A DNA stretch of 64,000 nt from assembly GCF_000711795.1 (NCBI RefSeq), contig NZ_JONH01000021.1, forward strand, positions 1 through 64,000. Reading direction: 5' to 3'. How positions within the stretch are numbered: position 1 is the stretch's first letter; each line of letters opens with the position of its first letter. The notes below the pieces were generated by a model. It worked only from the letters and a program-made list of their open reading frames with translations. It searched no databases and was not told where the DNA came from. Both the position numbers and the translations under genes were made by a program. The DNA is from Vibrio pacinii DSM 19139. GTDB taxonomy: Bacteria > Pseudomonadota > Gammaproteobacteria > Enterobacterales > Vibrionaceae. Below are positions 1 to 9,584 of the stretch, piece by piece.

Positions 1-607
<607 letters not shown>

Positions 608-632
608 TCAAAAGGAAAACGTTGCTTAGAGC

Positions 633-708
<76 letters not shown>

Positions 709-721
709 ACTCAAAATAGAG

Positions 722-796
<75 letters not shown>

Positions 797-831
797 AACA
801 CGTAACTCTGTGAGCTATTTCCTTAAGAATA

Positions 832-916
832 TGGTGGAGGGGGACGGATTCGAACCATCGAAGGCAGTGCCAGCAGATTTACAGTCTGATCCCTTTGGCC
901 ACTCGGGAACCCCTCC
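832..916 (-). tRNA. tyrU: tRNA-Tyr (anticodon GTA)
   Basis: An 85-nt class II tRNA on the minus strand with a long variable arm, acceptor stem GGAGGGG, anticodon loop CTGTAAA and an encoded CCA (tgg at 832-834). Confidence 0.97.
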
Positions 917-950
917 AAATTTTTACTCCATTTTTCTCATCTAGGAAAAA

Positions 951-1026
<76 letters not shown>

Positions 1027-1039
1027 ATAAGTGGTGCGC

Positions 1040-1068
1040 ATTCTATTGAATGATTTTCTGGCTTGCAA
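1040..1068 (-). promoter_or_regulatory. Promoter of the tRNA-tufB operon
   Basis: On the minus strand a -35 TTGCAA (1068-1063) is followed after exactly 17 nt by a -10 TAGAAT (1045-1040) and then a GC-rich GCGCACC stretch. A near-consensus sigma70 promoter with a GC-rich discriminator is the usual form of stringently controlled stable-RNA promoters. Control by ppGpp is inferred. Confidence 0.75.
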
Positions 1069-1231
1069 TAGCTAAATTAAAAAAAAATCTCTTTTTCGCT
1101 TGTTTCGCGTTTTTTGTTGAAAATTCACCCAATTTGTCAGCAAAAAATCACTTATGTCGACAATGTCATTTGCAATCGTGGTCGGTTGTTGTATTTTCGC
1201 TGCTCGAACGCGTTTTCAAGTTAGGATGACT

Positions 1232-2155
1232 ATGACCCCGTATCTCTCTTTTAATCGTCAACAGTGGGCTGAATTGCGCAATTCAGTGCCGATGACGTTA
1301 TCCGAGGACGATCTCACTGAGCTTCAGGGGGTCAACGAAAGCCTGACCATGGATGAGGCGACCGAAATCTATCTGCCTCTAGCTCGATTGCTTAACCTGT
1401 ATGTCACCGCAAGGCAGAGCCGTAATACGGTATTAAATAACTTCCTCAGCAACCAAGAGTCAGCACCACCGTTTATCATCGGTATCGCCGGCAGTGTTGC
1501 GGTGGGAAAAAGCACCACGGCACGTTTACTCCGAGCCCTTTTGGCCCGTTGGGATGATCATCCTAATGTCCAACTAGTCACTACCGACGGTTTTCTCTAC
1601 CCGAAGAAAACGCTTGATGAACGCGGCATTATGCATCGTAAAGGCTTTCCTGAGTCTTACGATATCAAACGCTTGGTCAACTTTGTCTCAGATGTCAAAG
1701 CTGGCAAACCAAACTTGCAAGTTCCTGTCTACTCACACATTACCTATGACATTACCAATGAAGTCAAAGTGGTTGATAGGCCGGATGTTCTGATCATTGA
1801 AGGGCTGAACGTGCTGCAAAGCGGTATGGACTACCCTCACGATCCACATCGAGTCTTTGTTTCTGACTTTTTAGATTTTTCTTTATATGTCGATGCCGAT
1901 AGTGATGTGATTGAGCAGTGGTACGTCGATCGGTTTTTAAAGTTTCGTCAAGGCGCGTTCACTAAGCCGGGCTCATACTTTAGTCACTACACCCAACTGT
2001 CAGAGCAGCAAGCCATCGACAAGGCACACGAGATTTGGCAATCGATCAATGGCGTCAACCTCGGCCATAACATTCTTCCGACCAAAGAACGGGCTCAGTT
2101 GATCCTAAAAAAAGCCCAAGACCACAAAGTCGAAGAGATTCTACTGCGTAAATAG
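1232..2155 (+). CDS. coaA: Pantothenate kinase (type I, CoaA)
   Basis: Phosphorylates pantothenate in the first committed step of coenzyme A synthesis. The 307-residue protein has the P-loop GSVAVGKST and the family stretches [16 protein letters not shown] and IIEGLNVLQ, and ends in the typical VEEILLRK. The open frame extends upstream to 1154, but the ATG at 1232 ([12 protein letters not shown]) has an AGGA box 5 nt before it and matches the family N-terminus; the E. coli enzyme has 316 residues. It is divergent from the tRNA operon and stands alone, followed by a hairpin terminator. Confidence 0.96.
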   Translation: MTPYLSFNRQQWAELRNSVPMTLSEDDLTELQGVNESLTMDEATEIYLPLARLLNLYVTARQSRNTVLNNFLSNQESAPPFIIGIAGSVAVGKSTTARLLRALLARWDDHPNVQLVTTDGFLYPKKTLDERGIMHRKGFPESYDIKRLVNFVSDVKAGKPNLQVPVYSHITYDITNEVKVVDRPDVLIIEGLNVLQSGMDYPHDPHRVFVSDFLDFSLYVDADSDVIEQWYVDRFLKFRQGAFTKPGSYFSHYTQLSEQQAIDKAHEIWQSINGVNLGHNILPTKERAQLILKKAQDHKVEEILLRK

Positions 2156-2168
2156 CGATAAAAATTAA

Positions 2169-2204
2169 AGGGTTGGCACATAGTGGCAACCCTTCTCTGC
2201 TTTA
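2169..2204 (+). terminator. Intrinsic terminator after coaA
   Basis: Stem AAGGGTTG-G-CAC / GTG-G-CAACCCTT with an ATA loop, one internal mismatch and an interrupted T tract. The stem is nearly identical to the one after trmL at 16751. Confidence 0.7.
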
Positions 2205-2286
2205 TGTACAGCAATAGCATTTCGGCTCTTTATATCACCAGCACCTGTCAGGGCGAAATCTGCCCTTAGAGCAAAGCGTTACCACG

Positions 2287-2712
2287 TTATTTGGGCTCTA
2301 CTCCATAATCGTTATCACCGTCAGTGCCTTTTAATAAGCCACATTCAACCAAAATCCATAAACCACAAATGATAGCAGCAAATGAACTCATAGTTTGCAG
2401 TGTCGTCGGTGGTGCGGCTTGTGCGGCTTCCCCCACTGGCATGGCCATGCGGCCAATAACCAAGGGAATATTGAGTAATAACCACCAACTGGATTTGCCT
2501 CTGTCATGCCAACGTTTGGCGGTAATCGCCAAATCGGGAATTAACACTAGCAAAAGAAAAATCGGCAAAATCAGATGGGCAATCGAAGGGAAAATGGTGT
2601 TCACACCAAGGGCAAAGCCAACAATAATGACATAATAAGCAATATTCCAAGTCCAGTAGGTTTTACGCCCTATCCGACCTTGAAAGGAAAACAGCAATTC
2701 TTTTATCGACAT
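2287..2712 (-). CDS. DUF805 family inner-membrane protein
   Basis: A 141-residue membrane protein of the DUF805 (YhaH-like) family, whose function is not established. It shows the family opening FQGRIGRKTYW, a conserved RWHDRGKSSWW loop near residue 70, several hydrophobic helices and the closing G..GDNDYG motif. It lies 38 nt downstream of the tautomerase gene on the same strand and may be cotranscribed with it. Nothing in the neighbours suggests a specific role. Confidence 0.85.
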   Translation of the reverse strand: MSIKELLFSFQGRIGRKTYWTWNIAYYVIIVGFALGVNTIFPSIAHLILPIFLLLVLIPDLAITAKRWHDRGKSSWWLLLNIPLVIGRMAMPVGEAAQAAPPTTLQTMSSFAAIICGLWILVECGLLKGTDGDNDYGVEPK

Positions 2713-2750
2713 CCTAAAAACCTTTACAATACAAAACGCTACAGCGAGCG

Positions 2751-3098
2751 CTAGTTAATCACTTTCTGAAAACTTTCTTTATCCATATCACGAATATTCA
2801 CTGTCAAACTACGTACCTGACTGGCTTGCTGCTGTAGGACATCCATAAGCTGACGAGACAATTCTCGTTTTTGCTCAGCATTGCGACCATCTAACAACTC
2901 AAAGCTGATATGAATAAAGTCGACACTGTCGCCTTCGTCACCAATGAGCCAATTGTGGCAGCGCAATGCGCGTGATTTCACCGACCCGACATCAAACAGA
3001 CCAGATTGCAAAGCCACTTGATGTAAGTCTGCTAACAACCCTTGCACATTGACACGTTGATCAACAGAGTTGGAGTATTCCATGACTAGATTGGGCAT
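2751..3098 (-). CDS. 5-carboxymethyl-2-hydroxymuconate isomerase family protein
   Basis: A 115-residue protein resembling HpaF/CHMI of the tautomerase superfamily. The start at 3098 gives MPNLVMEYS, exposing Pro at position 2 as the expected N-terminal catalytic base, and has a GAGG box in TTGAGGAATACT before it. An upstream in-frame start would bury that proline and is rejected. No other genes for homoprotocatechuate degradation are nearby, so the physiological substrate is unclear. It may be a stand-alone paralogue of broader tautomerase activity. Confidence 0.8.
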   Translation of the reverse strand: MPNLVMEYSNSVDQRVNVQGLLADLHQVALQSGLFDVGSVKSRALRCHNWLIGDEGDSVDFIHISFELLDGRNAEQKRELSRQLMDVLQQQASQVRSLTVNIRDMDKESFQKVIN

Positions 3099-3106
3099 AG
3101 TATTCC

Positions 3107-3295
3107 TCAAATGTAAGAGAGTTTCACGGTACAAGACAATAACTCTTCACTATTAACAACTTTTATCACTAATGCCGAGGCACTTTGACCTAATCTGCAT
3201 GATGGATCACTGATAGCGATCGGATTCAAACTATATATGCGCCGTGACTGCTCCAACCAATCGATGATATCCGGGTAAGACATGACGGTAATCAT
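3107..3295 (-). CDS. Small hypothetical ORF upstream of the tautomerase gene
   Basis: An open frame of up to 62 codons with no family that I recognise. Its TGA stop (3109-3107) overlaps the ribosome-binding site of the next gene, and the start codons are 9 nt from that stop, an arrangement compatible with translational coupling. Its own start has no convincing Shine-Dalgarno sequence. It shares the region with the tpiA promoter, so it may be leader sequence by chance. It is listed as possible only. Confidence 0.25.
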   Translation of the reverse strand: MITVMSYPDIIDWLEQSRRIYSLNPIAISDPSCRLGQSASALVIKVVNSEELLSCTVKLSYI

Positions 3296-3369
3296 GATCT
3301 AAGCGATTTTATCTGTTATATTCTTACGAAGATTTTTTACATTAATTGATTAAATACGGAGATATTCCT

Positions 3370-4140
3370 ATGCGTCGTCCTGTAGTGATGGGTAACTGGA
3401 AACTTAATGGCAGCAAAGCAATGGTTACTGAGCTGCTGACTGGTCTTAACGCTGAACTTGAAGGCGTAGAAGGTGTTGACGTAGCCGTAGCGCCACCAGC
3501 ACTTTATATTGACCTTGCTGAGCGTCTAATCGCTGAAGGCGGTAACAAGCTAATCCTTGGTGCACAAAACACAGACCTAAACAACAGCGGTGCGTTCACT
3601 GGCGACATGTCTCCAGAAATGCTAAAAGATTTCGGTGCGACTCACATCATTATCGGTCACTCTGAGCGTCGTGAATACCACAACGAATCTGACGAGTTCA
3701 TCGCGAAGAAATTCAACTTCCTGAAAGAAAACGGTTTAACGCCTGTTTTCTGTATCGGTGAGTCTGACGCGCAAAACGAAGCGGGCGAAACAGAAGCCGT
3801 TTGTGCTCGTCAAATTAACGCAGTGATCGACGCATACGGCGTTGAAGCGCTAAACGGTGCTATCATCGCTTATGAACCAATCTGGGCTATCGGTACTGGT
3901 AAAGCAGCGACTGCTGAAGATGCACAACGTATTCACGCTTCAATCCGCGCAATGATCGCAGCAAAAGATGCCGCAGTCGCTGAGCAAGTGATCATCCAGT
4001 ACGGTGGTTCGGTTAAGCCAGAAAATGCACAAGCTTACTTCTCACAACCAGACATCGACGGTGCTCTAGTTGGCGGCGCAGCTCTAGACGCGAAGAGCTT
4101 CGCAGCAATTGCTAAAGCAGCGGCAGCAGCTAAAGCATAA
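3370..4140 (+). CDS. tpiA: Triosephosphate isomerase
   Basis: Interconverts dihydroxyacetone phosphate and glyceraldehyde 3-phosphate in glycolysis. The 256-residue TIM barrel carries Asn9 and Lys11 in MGNWKLNG, the electrophilic His97 in IIGHSERR, the catalytic Glu169 in [11 protein letters not shown] (loop 6), and the phosphate-binding QYGGSV and GALVGGA stretches. The ATG at 3370 is preceded by GGAG with an 8-nt spacer; an upstream ATG at 3346 is rejected. The C-terminus is an Ala/Lys-rich tail. Codon use is strongly biased toward preferred codons, as expected for a highly expressed glycolytic gene. Confidence 0.97.
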   Translation: MRRPVVMGNWKLNGSKAMVTELLTGLNAELEGVEGVDVAVAPPALYIDLAERLIAEGGNKLILGAQNTDLNNSGAFTGDMSPEMLKDFGATHIIIGHSERREYHNESDEFIAKKFNFLKENGLTPVFCIGESDAQNEAGETEAVCARQINAVIDAYGVEALNGAIIAYEPIWAIGTGKAATAEDAQRIHASIRAMIAAKDAAVAEQVIIQYGGSVKPENAQAYFSQPDIDGALVGGAALDAKSFAAIAKAAAAAKA

Positions 4141-4153
4141 TTTTTCTTCTTAT

Positions 4154-4220
4154 TTGATGCCGTAGAGTGGTTAACGGCTCTCAAGGGCTGTGCCCGATTG
4201 TCGCGTAGCGACGGCATCAA
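4154..4220 (+). other. Highly structured RNA region between tpiA and the MATE gene
   Basis: Starting 14 nt after the tpiA stop, a perfect 10-bp inverted repeat TTGATGCCGT (4154-4163) / ACGGCATCAA (4211-4220) encloses smaller hairpins: GGGC-TGT-GCCC (4185-4195) and GTCGC-GTA-GCGAC (4200-4212). The last hairpin shares bases 4211-4212 with the outer stem, so the two may be alternatives. A terminator follows 20 nt later. No known riboswitch class is recognised. It could be a 3'-UTR-derived small RNA of tpiA or a regulatory leader. Confidence 0.5.
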
Positions 4221-4239
4221 TTAATTGAAAAACTTATAT

Positions 4240-4265
4240 AAGGTCAGCTTCGGCTGGCCTTTTTT
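4240..4265 (+). terminator. Intrinsic terminator downstream of tpiA
   Basis: Stem AAGGTCAGC / GCTGGCCTT with a stable TTCG tetraloop and a following run of T. It lies inside the longest open frame of the MATE gene, which is one reason to place the MATE start downstream at 4324. Confidence 0.85.
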
Positions 4266-4292
4266 GTGTCTGAGACGGCAATACAGTATCCT
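4264..4292 (+). promoter_or_regulatory. Candidate promoter of the MATE gene
   Basis: TTGTGT (4264-4269), a 17-nt spacer and TATCCT (4287-4292) lie directly after the tpiA terminator and 32 nt before the chosen ATG. This is a motif match only. Confidence 0.4.
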
Positions 4293-4323
4293 AGCGCTTT
4301 CCGCCTTAACATTAGTCGCACTC

Positions 4324-5664
4324 ATGCAGGATAAGCACGGCCTCTTAACAGGCTCCATTCCCCTCGTACTCCGTCAAATGACCGTACCGATGACCTTCGG
4401 TATGGTCGCGATCTTAATGTTTAACTTAGTCGATACCTTCTTCATCTCATTGCTGGGCACTGAGGCTCTGGCCGCCATCAGTTACACCTTTCCGGTCACC
4501 TTTGGCGTCAACTGCATTACGATGGGAATCGGCATGGGGCTATCGACCAACATTGGCCGTCTCCTCGGTCAAGGTCAGGACCAAGACGCGGCGCGTTTCT
4601 CATCGCACGGGTTGTTGCTCGCCGTAGTATTGGTGACAATTGCCTCATCTATCGGCATTGTCACGATTAAGCCGCTGTTTTTAGCTCTTGGTGCCGACGC
4701 TCAATTACTGCCTCTGATCGAACAATATATGCACATTTGGTATCTGACCATTCCGCTGTTAGTGATCCCTATGGCTGGCAATAGTGCGATTCGTGCGACT
4801 GGCGATACCAAAACACCCGCAAAAATCATGATGCTCGCCGGGCTGATTAACGGTGTACTCGATCCACTGCTTATCTTTGGTTATGGTCCGTTTCCTGAAC
4901 TCGGCATCCAAGGCGCGGCGATTGCTAGTGCGTTTAGTTGGCTAGGCGCGCTGTGTGGTTCTCTATACGTGTTGGCAAAGCGCGAAAAACTGCTGGCATT
5001 ACCTAAAACCACCCGTTTACTTGCTGATTGGCAACAAATATTAAAGATTGGCACCCCTGCCGCGCTTTCAAATGCACTAACACCACTATCAGGGGCGATC
5101 TTAATGATGATGCTGTCGGCACATGGCACCGCTGCGGTAGCGGCCTATGGTGCGGCGCAGCGTGTTGAGTCGCTGCTTATTTTGGTCTTGATGTCGTTAA
5201 CATCCGCGCTCACGCCTTTTATTGCTCAGAACATGGGTGCCAATAGCCCAGCTCGTAGCTTCGCAGGTTTATTTCTTAGCATGCGTTTCTCGATGGTGTT
5301 TCAACTGGGCATTTTCGTCATGATGGTGCCACTGAGCGTTCCGCTCGCGGCGCTGTTCTCGCAAGAGCAAGCGGTCAGCGATCTACTCTGGCACTATCTA
5401 TTAGTCGTGCCATTTAGTTACGGTTTTCAGGGGATTATGATGATGTTGGTGTCGGGTCTCAACGCACTCCATCAGCCTCTCAAGGCGTTTCAATGGAGCT
5501 TTATGCGACTATTTCTGTTTACCTTGCCGTGTGCATGGCTAGGAAGTCAGTGGTATGACATTGAAGGGCTGTTTATCGGCATTGCCATCGGCAATATTTT
5601 CGGAGGTGTGGCTGGTTATCTCTACGCGCTCAAACTTAGGCAACTTTACTTGCACCCTGAATAA
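4324..5664 (+). CDS. MATE family multidrug/cation antiporter
   Basis: A 446-residue inner-membrane exporter with about 12 hydrophobic segments, of the MATE family that expels cationic drugs in exchange for Na+ or H+. Family features seen are the opening GSIPLVLRQMTVPMTFGM, the stretch FNLVDTFFIS, the inner repeat around IGTPAALSNAL and the conserved MRLFLFTLP region. The start at 4324 (MQDKHGLL) is chosen because upstream codons of the open frame run through the tpiA terminator; the Shine-Dalgarno sequence is weak. Length and sequence resemble VmrA-like Vibrio transporters, but the substrate cannot be read from the sequence. Confidence 0.9.
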   Translation: MQDKHGLLTGSIPLVLRQMTVPMTFGMVAILMFNLVDTFFISLLGTEALAAISYTFPVTFGVNCITMGIGMGLSTNIGRLLGQGQDQDAARFSSHGLLLAVVLVTIASSIGIVTIKPLFLALGADAQLLPLIEQYMHIWYLTIPLLVIPMAGNSAIRATGDTKTPAKIMMLAGLINGVLDPLLIFGYGPFPELGIQGAAIASAFSWLGALCGSLYVLAKREKLLALPKTTRLLADWQQILKIGTPAALSNALTPLSGAILMMMLSAHGTAAVAAYGAAQRVESLLILVLMSLTSALTPFIAQNMGANSPARSFAGLFLSMRFSMVFQLGIFVMMVPLSVPLAALFSQEQAVSDLLWHYLLVVPFSYGFQGIMMMLVSGLNALHQPLKAFQWSFMRLFLFTLPCAWLGSQWYDIEGLFIGIAIGNIFGGVAGYLYALKLRQLYLHPE

Positions 5665-5698
5665 ACAAAAAACACCGACGCGAGTGTCGGTGCTTTTC
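5665..5698. terminator. Bidirectional terminator between the MATE gene and rraA
   Basis: CACCGAC (5673-5679) pairs with GTCGGTG (5686-5692). CTTTTCT follows on the plus strand and TTTTTTG on the minus strand, so it can end both convergent genes. Confidence 0.85.
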
Positions 5699-5710
5699 TA
5701 ACAACACTAA

Positions 5711-6235
5711 TTAATCGACAACGACTAATTCATCTTGCGCTTCCAGTTCAAGATCAACATCCAGCGGCTCTTGGGAGAGAATGACGCCAGTATTATCGGC
5801 ATACAAATAATCTTCTGGTAGGAAGGTCACCCCACCAAAGTTAACTGGAATATCAAATTCGCCAATACCTTGTGCGGTGGCACCGACAGGAATCGACGCG
5901 ATCGCCTGAATACCGATGCTCATATCTTCTAACTCGTCGACTTCACGGACACAACCGTAGACGACAATACCTTCCCAGTCGTTCTCTTCGGCGAGCGAGG
6001 CAATTTCGGCATCGACCAGTGCACGGCGCAACGAGCCGCCGCCATCAATAAGTAATACGCGGCCTAAGCCATCTTGCTCAAGAAGTTGACGAATTAAGCC
6101 ATTGTCTTCAAAACACTTCACTGTCGTGACTTGACCTGCGAACGATGCACATCCTCCAAAGTTGCTGAACATGGGTTCAACCACATCGACTTGCTCCATG
6201 TATATGTCGCATAAAGCAGAGGTATTGTATTCCAT
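5711..6235 (-). CDS. rraA: Regulator of ribonuclease activity A
   Basis: RraA binds the RNase E degradosome and inhibits mRNA decay. The 174-residue protein starts [12 protein letters not shown] and has the ligand-fold motif [24 protein letters not shown] segment near residues 75-92, plus [10 protein letters not shown] and the [15 protein letters not shown] region typical of RraA. The E. coli protein has 161 residues; the extra residues here are in the acidic C-terminal tail ([16 protein letters not shown]). It lies 76 nt downstream of menA on the same strand, as in E. coli. Confidence 0.95.
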   Translation of the reverse strand: MEYNTSALCDIYMEQVDVVEPMFSNFGGCASFAGQVTTVKCFEDNGLIRQLLEQDGLGRVLLIDGGGSLRRALVDAEIASLAEENDWEGIVVYGCVREVDELEDMSIGIQAIASIPVGATAQGIGEFDIPVNFGGVTFLPEDYLYADNTGVILSQEPLDVDLELEAQDELVVVD

Positions 6236-6311
6236 AGTATTGTTTCCCGTACCGGTCGTTATCTAGATCGAGTATATAGAGTGATTAAGTCATTGCAATG
6301 ACATGCATCAT

Positions 6312-7229
6312 TTAACTGACTAGAGTTTGAGCTATAACCACTCCAGCAAACAATAAGTTAGTCACCATCGAACATTTCACTACTACCGGCATCATCGGCG
6401 CAATTTGCGCGGGCTTTTCCGCCAACCATACGGCTCTGCCATGTTTATAAGTGACCAGCAAACTGAATAAAAAGGGCAAACTGACCCAAAGTGGGCTTGG
6501 CTGATTAATCAGGTAAATAGCAAAAGCCAATACCGCGCCTGATAACAACACAAAGTGGTACTGTTTAGCGCGCTTTTGACCCAAACGAACCGCGACGGTT
6601 TTTTTGCCGCACTGTTGGTCATTTTCAATGTCGCGCATATTGTTGATATTGAGTACCGCCACCGCCAATAAACCACAGCCGATCGCCGGCAGGATCAGTT
6701 GAAGGTCGACAATGCCGGTATGGAGAAAATAGGTGCCTGCCACGCCGAGCAAACCAAAAAAGATAAACACCGAGATGTCACCAAGGCCAACATACCCATA
6801 AGGTTTGTTACCTACGGTATAGGCAATCGCGGCAATAATGGCTAAAACCCCTAAACCGATAAACGCCAAAATGCTTTGCAGGCTTTCCAGGGCATAGATG
6901 ACTAACGCTAAACCAGAGATAACGGTTAATACGACATTGATTGCCATGGCGTACTTCATGTCTTGTTGCGTCACTGCGCCTGACTGAATTGCACGCAATG
7001 GTCCCAAGCGCTGATCGTTATCAGTACCTTGCACCGCATCACCGTAATCGTTGGCAAGATTCGACAAGATCTGTAATAACGTCGCCGTCAAAAATGCCAG
7101 CAGTGACACCAGCAATGAAAAATGATGAGTGGAGTACGCTAACACGCTGCCAGTTAAAATAGAAACCAACGCCAAAGGCAAGGTTTTTGGTCGGGCGGCG
7201 TCAAGCCAAATTCTAAGAGACTGTTTCAT
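6312..7229 (-). CDS. menA: 1,4-dihydroxy-2-naphthoate polyprenyltransferase
   Basis: Attaches the polyprenyl chain to dihydroxynaphthoate to make demethylmenaquinone, the low-potential quinone used by fumarate reductase, whose genes are also in this window. The 305-residue UbiA-type membrane protein has eight or nine hydrophobic segments and the prenyl-diphosphate-binding Asp motifs NLANDYGDAVQGTDND (about residues 57-72) and NNMRDIENDQQCGKKT (about 196-211). It is transcribed ahead of rraA. Confidence 0.95.
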   Translation of the reverse strand: MKQSLRIWLDAARPKTLPLALVSILTGSVLAYSTHHFSLLVSLLAFLTATLLQILSNLANDYGDAVQGTDNDQRLGPLRAIQSGAVTQQDMKYAMAINVVLTVISGLALVIYALESLQSILAFIGLGVLAIIAAIAYTVGNKPYGYVGLGDISVFIFFGLLGVAGTYFLHTGIVDLQLILPAIGCGLLAVAVLNINNMRDIENDQQCGKKTVAVRLGQKRAKQYHFVLLSGAVLAFAIYLINQPSPLWVSLPFLFSLLVTYKHGRAVWLAEKPAQIAPMMPVVVKCSMVTNLLFAGVVIAQTLVS

Positions 7230-7295
7230 AGCTACCAGTTTAGAGGCATAAGACTAAGAGTGAATTGTGGCACATCAAAGCTCAAGCTTAAAAAC

Positions 7296-7324
7296 AAAAA
7301 AGGCCACCGAAGTGACCTTTTTAT
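7296..7324 (-). terminator. Terminator downstream of efp
   Basis: Read on the minus strand, AGGTCAC / GTGGCCT flank a TTCG loop with one mismatch, followed by TTTTTTG. Confidence 0.75.
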
Positions 7325-7345
7325 AAATCTTGGGCTAAGCGTCGA

Positions 7346-7912
7346 TTACTTCACGCGGCCAACGTACTCACCAGAGCGAGTATCTACTTTGATCACTTCA
7401 CCGATAGAGATGAAAAGTGGAACACGTACTACCGCACCCGTTGATAGTGTTGCAGGTTTACCACCAGTGCCTTGAGTATCGCCCTTAAGACCTGGATCAG
7501 TTTCCGTCACTTCAAGTTCAACGAAATTGGGTGGTGTGACTACAATTGGGTTGCCGTTCCACAGGGTTAGCATACAAGTATTGTTTTCTACCAACCATTT
7601 CGCGCTCTCGCCAACCGCTTTTGTATCCGCCGCAATTTGCTCGAATGTTTCATTGTTCATAAAGTGGTAGAATTCGCCGTCGTTATATAGATAATCTAGG
7701 TCGATATCCATTACGTCGGCAACTTCACAAGTTTCGCCAGACTTAAAGGTTTTCTCTAGCACTTTACCAGACAGAAGTTTACGAATTTTGACACGGTTGA
7801 ACGCTTGGCCCTTACCTGGTTTTACGTATTCATTTTCTAGAATTACGCAAGGCTCGTTATCCAGCATTAGTTTCAAACCGCCTTTAAATTCATTGGTGCT
7901 AACAGTCGCCAT
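7346..7912 (-). CDS. efp: Elongation factor P
   Basis: EF-P enters the ribosomal E site to rescue stalling at polyproline stretches. It has 188 residues, the family length, with three beta-barrel domains. Lys34 in the loop [10 protein letters not shown] is the residue that EpmA and EpmB modify with beta-lysine. The gene is divergent from epmB, whose product converts lysine for this modification; only 33 bp separate the two start codons, so their promoters must overlap. Confidence 0.98.
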   Translation of the reverse strand: MATVSTNEFKGGLKLMLDNEPCVILENEYVKPGKGQAFNRVKIRKLLSGKVLEKTFKSGETCEVADVMDIDLDYLYNDGEFYHFMNNETFEQIAADTKAVGESAKWLVENNTCMLTLWNGNPIVVTPPNFVELEVTETDPGLKGDTQGTGGKPATLSTGAVVRVPLFISIGEVIKVDTRSGEYVGRVK

Positions 7913-7945
7913 TTTGTCCTCTTTAAAATCTTAGAGCTTAATTGA

Positions 7946-8968
7946 ATGCCGCACATCATAACCCGAAAAGCCGAATCTGTTGAGCAAAACTGGCTCAAAC
8001 AGCTAGCGAATGGGATCTCTGATCCTGAAGCGCTGCTCAAACAGCTTGAGATCGATCCCAGCCCATGGCGGGAAGGATTTCAAGCGCGCCAGCTTTTTGC
8101 CCTGCGAGTGCCACAAAATTTTGTCGATCGAATGGAGAAAGGCAATCCCTTTGATCCATTGTTACGTCAGGTACTACCGCTTAGTGAGGAGTTTGACGTT
8201 CATCCGGGCTACTCCAATGATCCGCTCGAGGAGCAAAACAACGCCATTCCAGGTTTACTGCATAAGTACCACAACCGCGCGTTAATGATAGTAAAAGGAG
8301 GCTGTGCGATTAATTGCCGTTATTGCTTCCGCCGTCACTTTCCGTATCAAGACAATAAAGGCTCTAAATCGGTCTGGTTACAAGCTCTCGATTACCTAGG
8401 CGCGCACCCAGAAATTGATGAAGTCATTCTTTCAGGCGGCGACCCACTGATGGCCAAAGATCAAGAGTTGGCTTGGCTCATCGCGCAAATTGCGGATATT
8501 AAGCATATTAAACGTCTGCGTATCCACTCGCGCTTACCTGTTGTTATCCCTGCTCGAATCACTCCTTCGCTCATCGATATGCTCAGTCACTCTCATCTAA
8601 AAGTGGTCTTAGTGACACACATCAACCACGCCAACGAGATCAATCAAGCGCTGCGAGATGGATTAAGTCAACTCAAGCACGTTGGTGTGACCCTACTCAA
8701 TCAAGGCGTGATGCTAAAAGGGGTCAATGACAGTGTTGAGGCGCAACTGGCGCTCAGTCATGCCTTATTCGATGCTGATGTCATGCCCTACTACATGCAT
8801 GTACTCGATAAAGTGCAAGGAGCGGCGCACTTCTTCATTTCTGACCAAGAGGCGAAAAACATCATGACCGGTGTACTTGAGCAAACCTCGGGCTACTTAG
8901 TGCCAAAACTCACCCGAGAAATTGGCGGTCGGGCCAGCAAAACACCGCTTGATCTCCATCTCGAATAG
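7946..8968 (+). CDS. epmB: EF-P beta-lysylation protein EpmB (lysine 2,3-aminomutase)
   Basis: A radical-SAM, PLP-dependent aminomutase that makes (R)-beta-lysine for EF-P modification. The 340-residue protein has the CxxxCxxC iron-sulfur motif CAINCRYC at Cys120, Cys124 and Cys127, the SAM-binding GGDPL, and a C-terminal PLP-lysine region around residues 329-340 (GGRASKTPLDLHLE). It starts at an ATG 33 bp from the divergent efp start. The partner ligase EpmA is encoded at 46753-47724. Confidence 0.95.
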   Translation: MPHIITRKAESVEQNWLKQLANGISDPEALLKQLEIDPSPWREGFQARQLFALRVPQNFVDRMEKGNPFDPLLRQVLPLSEEFDVHPGYSNDPLEEQNNAIPGLLHKYHNRALMIVKGGCAINCRYCFRRHFPYQDNKGSKSVWLQALDYLGAHPEIDEVILSGGDPLMAKDQELAWLIAQIADIKHIKRLRIHSRLPVVIPARITPSLIDMLSHSHLKVVLVTHINHANEINQALRDGLSQLKHVGVTLLNQGVMLKGVNDSVEAQLALSHALFDADVMPYYMHVLDKVQGAAHFFISDQEAKNIMTGVLEQTSGYLVPKLTREIGGRASKTPLDLHLE

Positions 8969-9089
8969 CGCCAACGCCGTCATCAAGTAGGCCCTTACCA
9001 ACAGCGAGTAATATTTACCGTTAAGGTAAAAAAAATTTGTTCGCTCACAAAGGGCTTTGTATGCATACTCCGCGTTTTTGGAGGTCACT

Positions 9090-9584
9090 ATGCAAGCAAC
9101 TTGGACTCATTATCTTGATCTCGGCCCATTCAGTTGGCTGGCACTTTTTTGTTGTGCACTCAACGGTATTTTGATTGGTGTCGAGCGACAAACTCGTGGT
9201 AAACCTGTTGGGATCCGTACCTCGATCTTAATTATTTCTGGTACCTACTTATTCATGTCGATGGCGGTCTCTCTGTCACCTAACACCCTAGATCAAGCTC
9301 GAGTGCTCGGTCAGATCATTACTGGTGTCGGGTTTCTTGGCGCGGGTGTGATGATGACACTTGATGGAAAAATTCACGGTGTGACCTCGGCGGCAATTAT
9401 CTGGATGTTAGCAGCTCTCGGTATGATGATTGGTCTGGGCTACATGCAACAATCCGTGATCATTACTCTATTGTCACTGAGCGTGCTATTGGGTGTCGAT
9501 AAAGCAGAAAGTCGAATAAAAGCGCTACGTCGAGGTGTACATCAAAAATTCCAGAGCCGTAAAATATCTCGCCACCAGCCTTAA
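9090..9584 (+). CDS. MgtC/SapB family membrane protein
   Basis: A 164-residue inner-membrane protein of the MgtC/SapB family, with about five hydrophobic helices and the family signature GVERQTRGKPVGIRT near residues 29-43 and the GVGFLGAGVM stretch. The ATG at 9090 has a strong GGAGG box 5 nt upstream. Family members are linked to Mg2+ limitation and to modulation of F-type ATPase, but this subgroup has only the membrane domain and its role is unproven. An inverted repeat TTTACC/GGTAAA (9014-9030) lies in its upstream region. Confidence 0.85.
   Translation: MQATWTHYLDLGPFSWLALFCCALNGILIGVERQTRGKPVGIRTSILIISGTYLFMSMAVSLSPNTLDQARVLGQIITGVGFLGAGVMMTLDGKIHGVTSAAIIWMLAALGMMIGLGYMQQSVIITLLSLSVLLGVDKAESRIKALRRGVHQKFQSRKISRHQP

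Noticed and set aside
1154..1231. 26-codon N-terminal extension of coaA
   Set aside because: The extension has no ribosome-binding site of its own, and the ATG at 1232 matches the family start.
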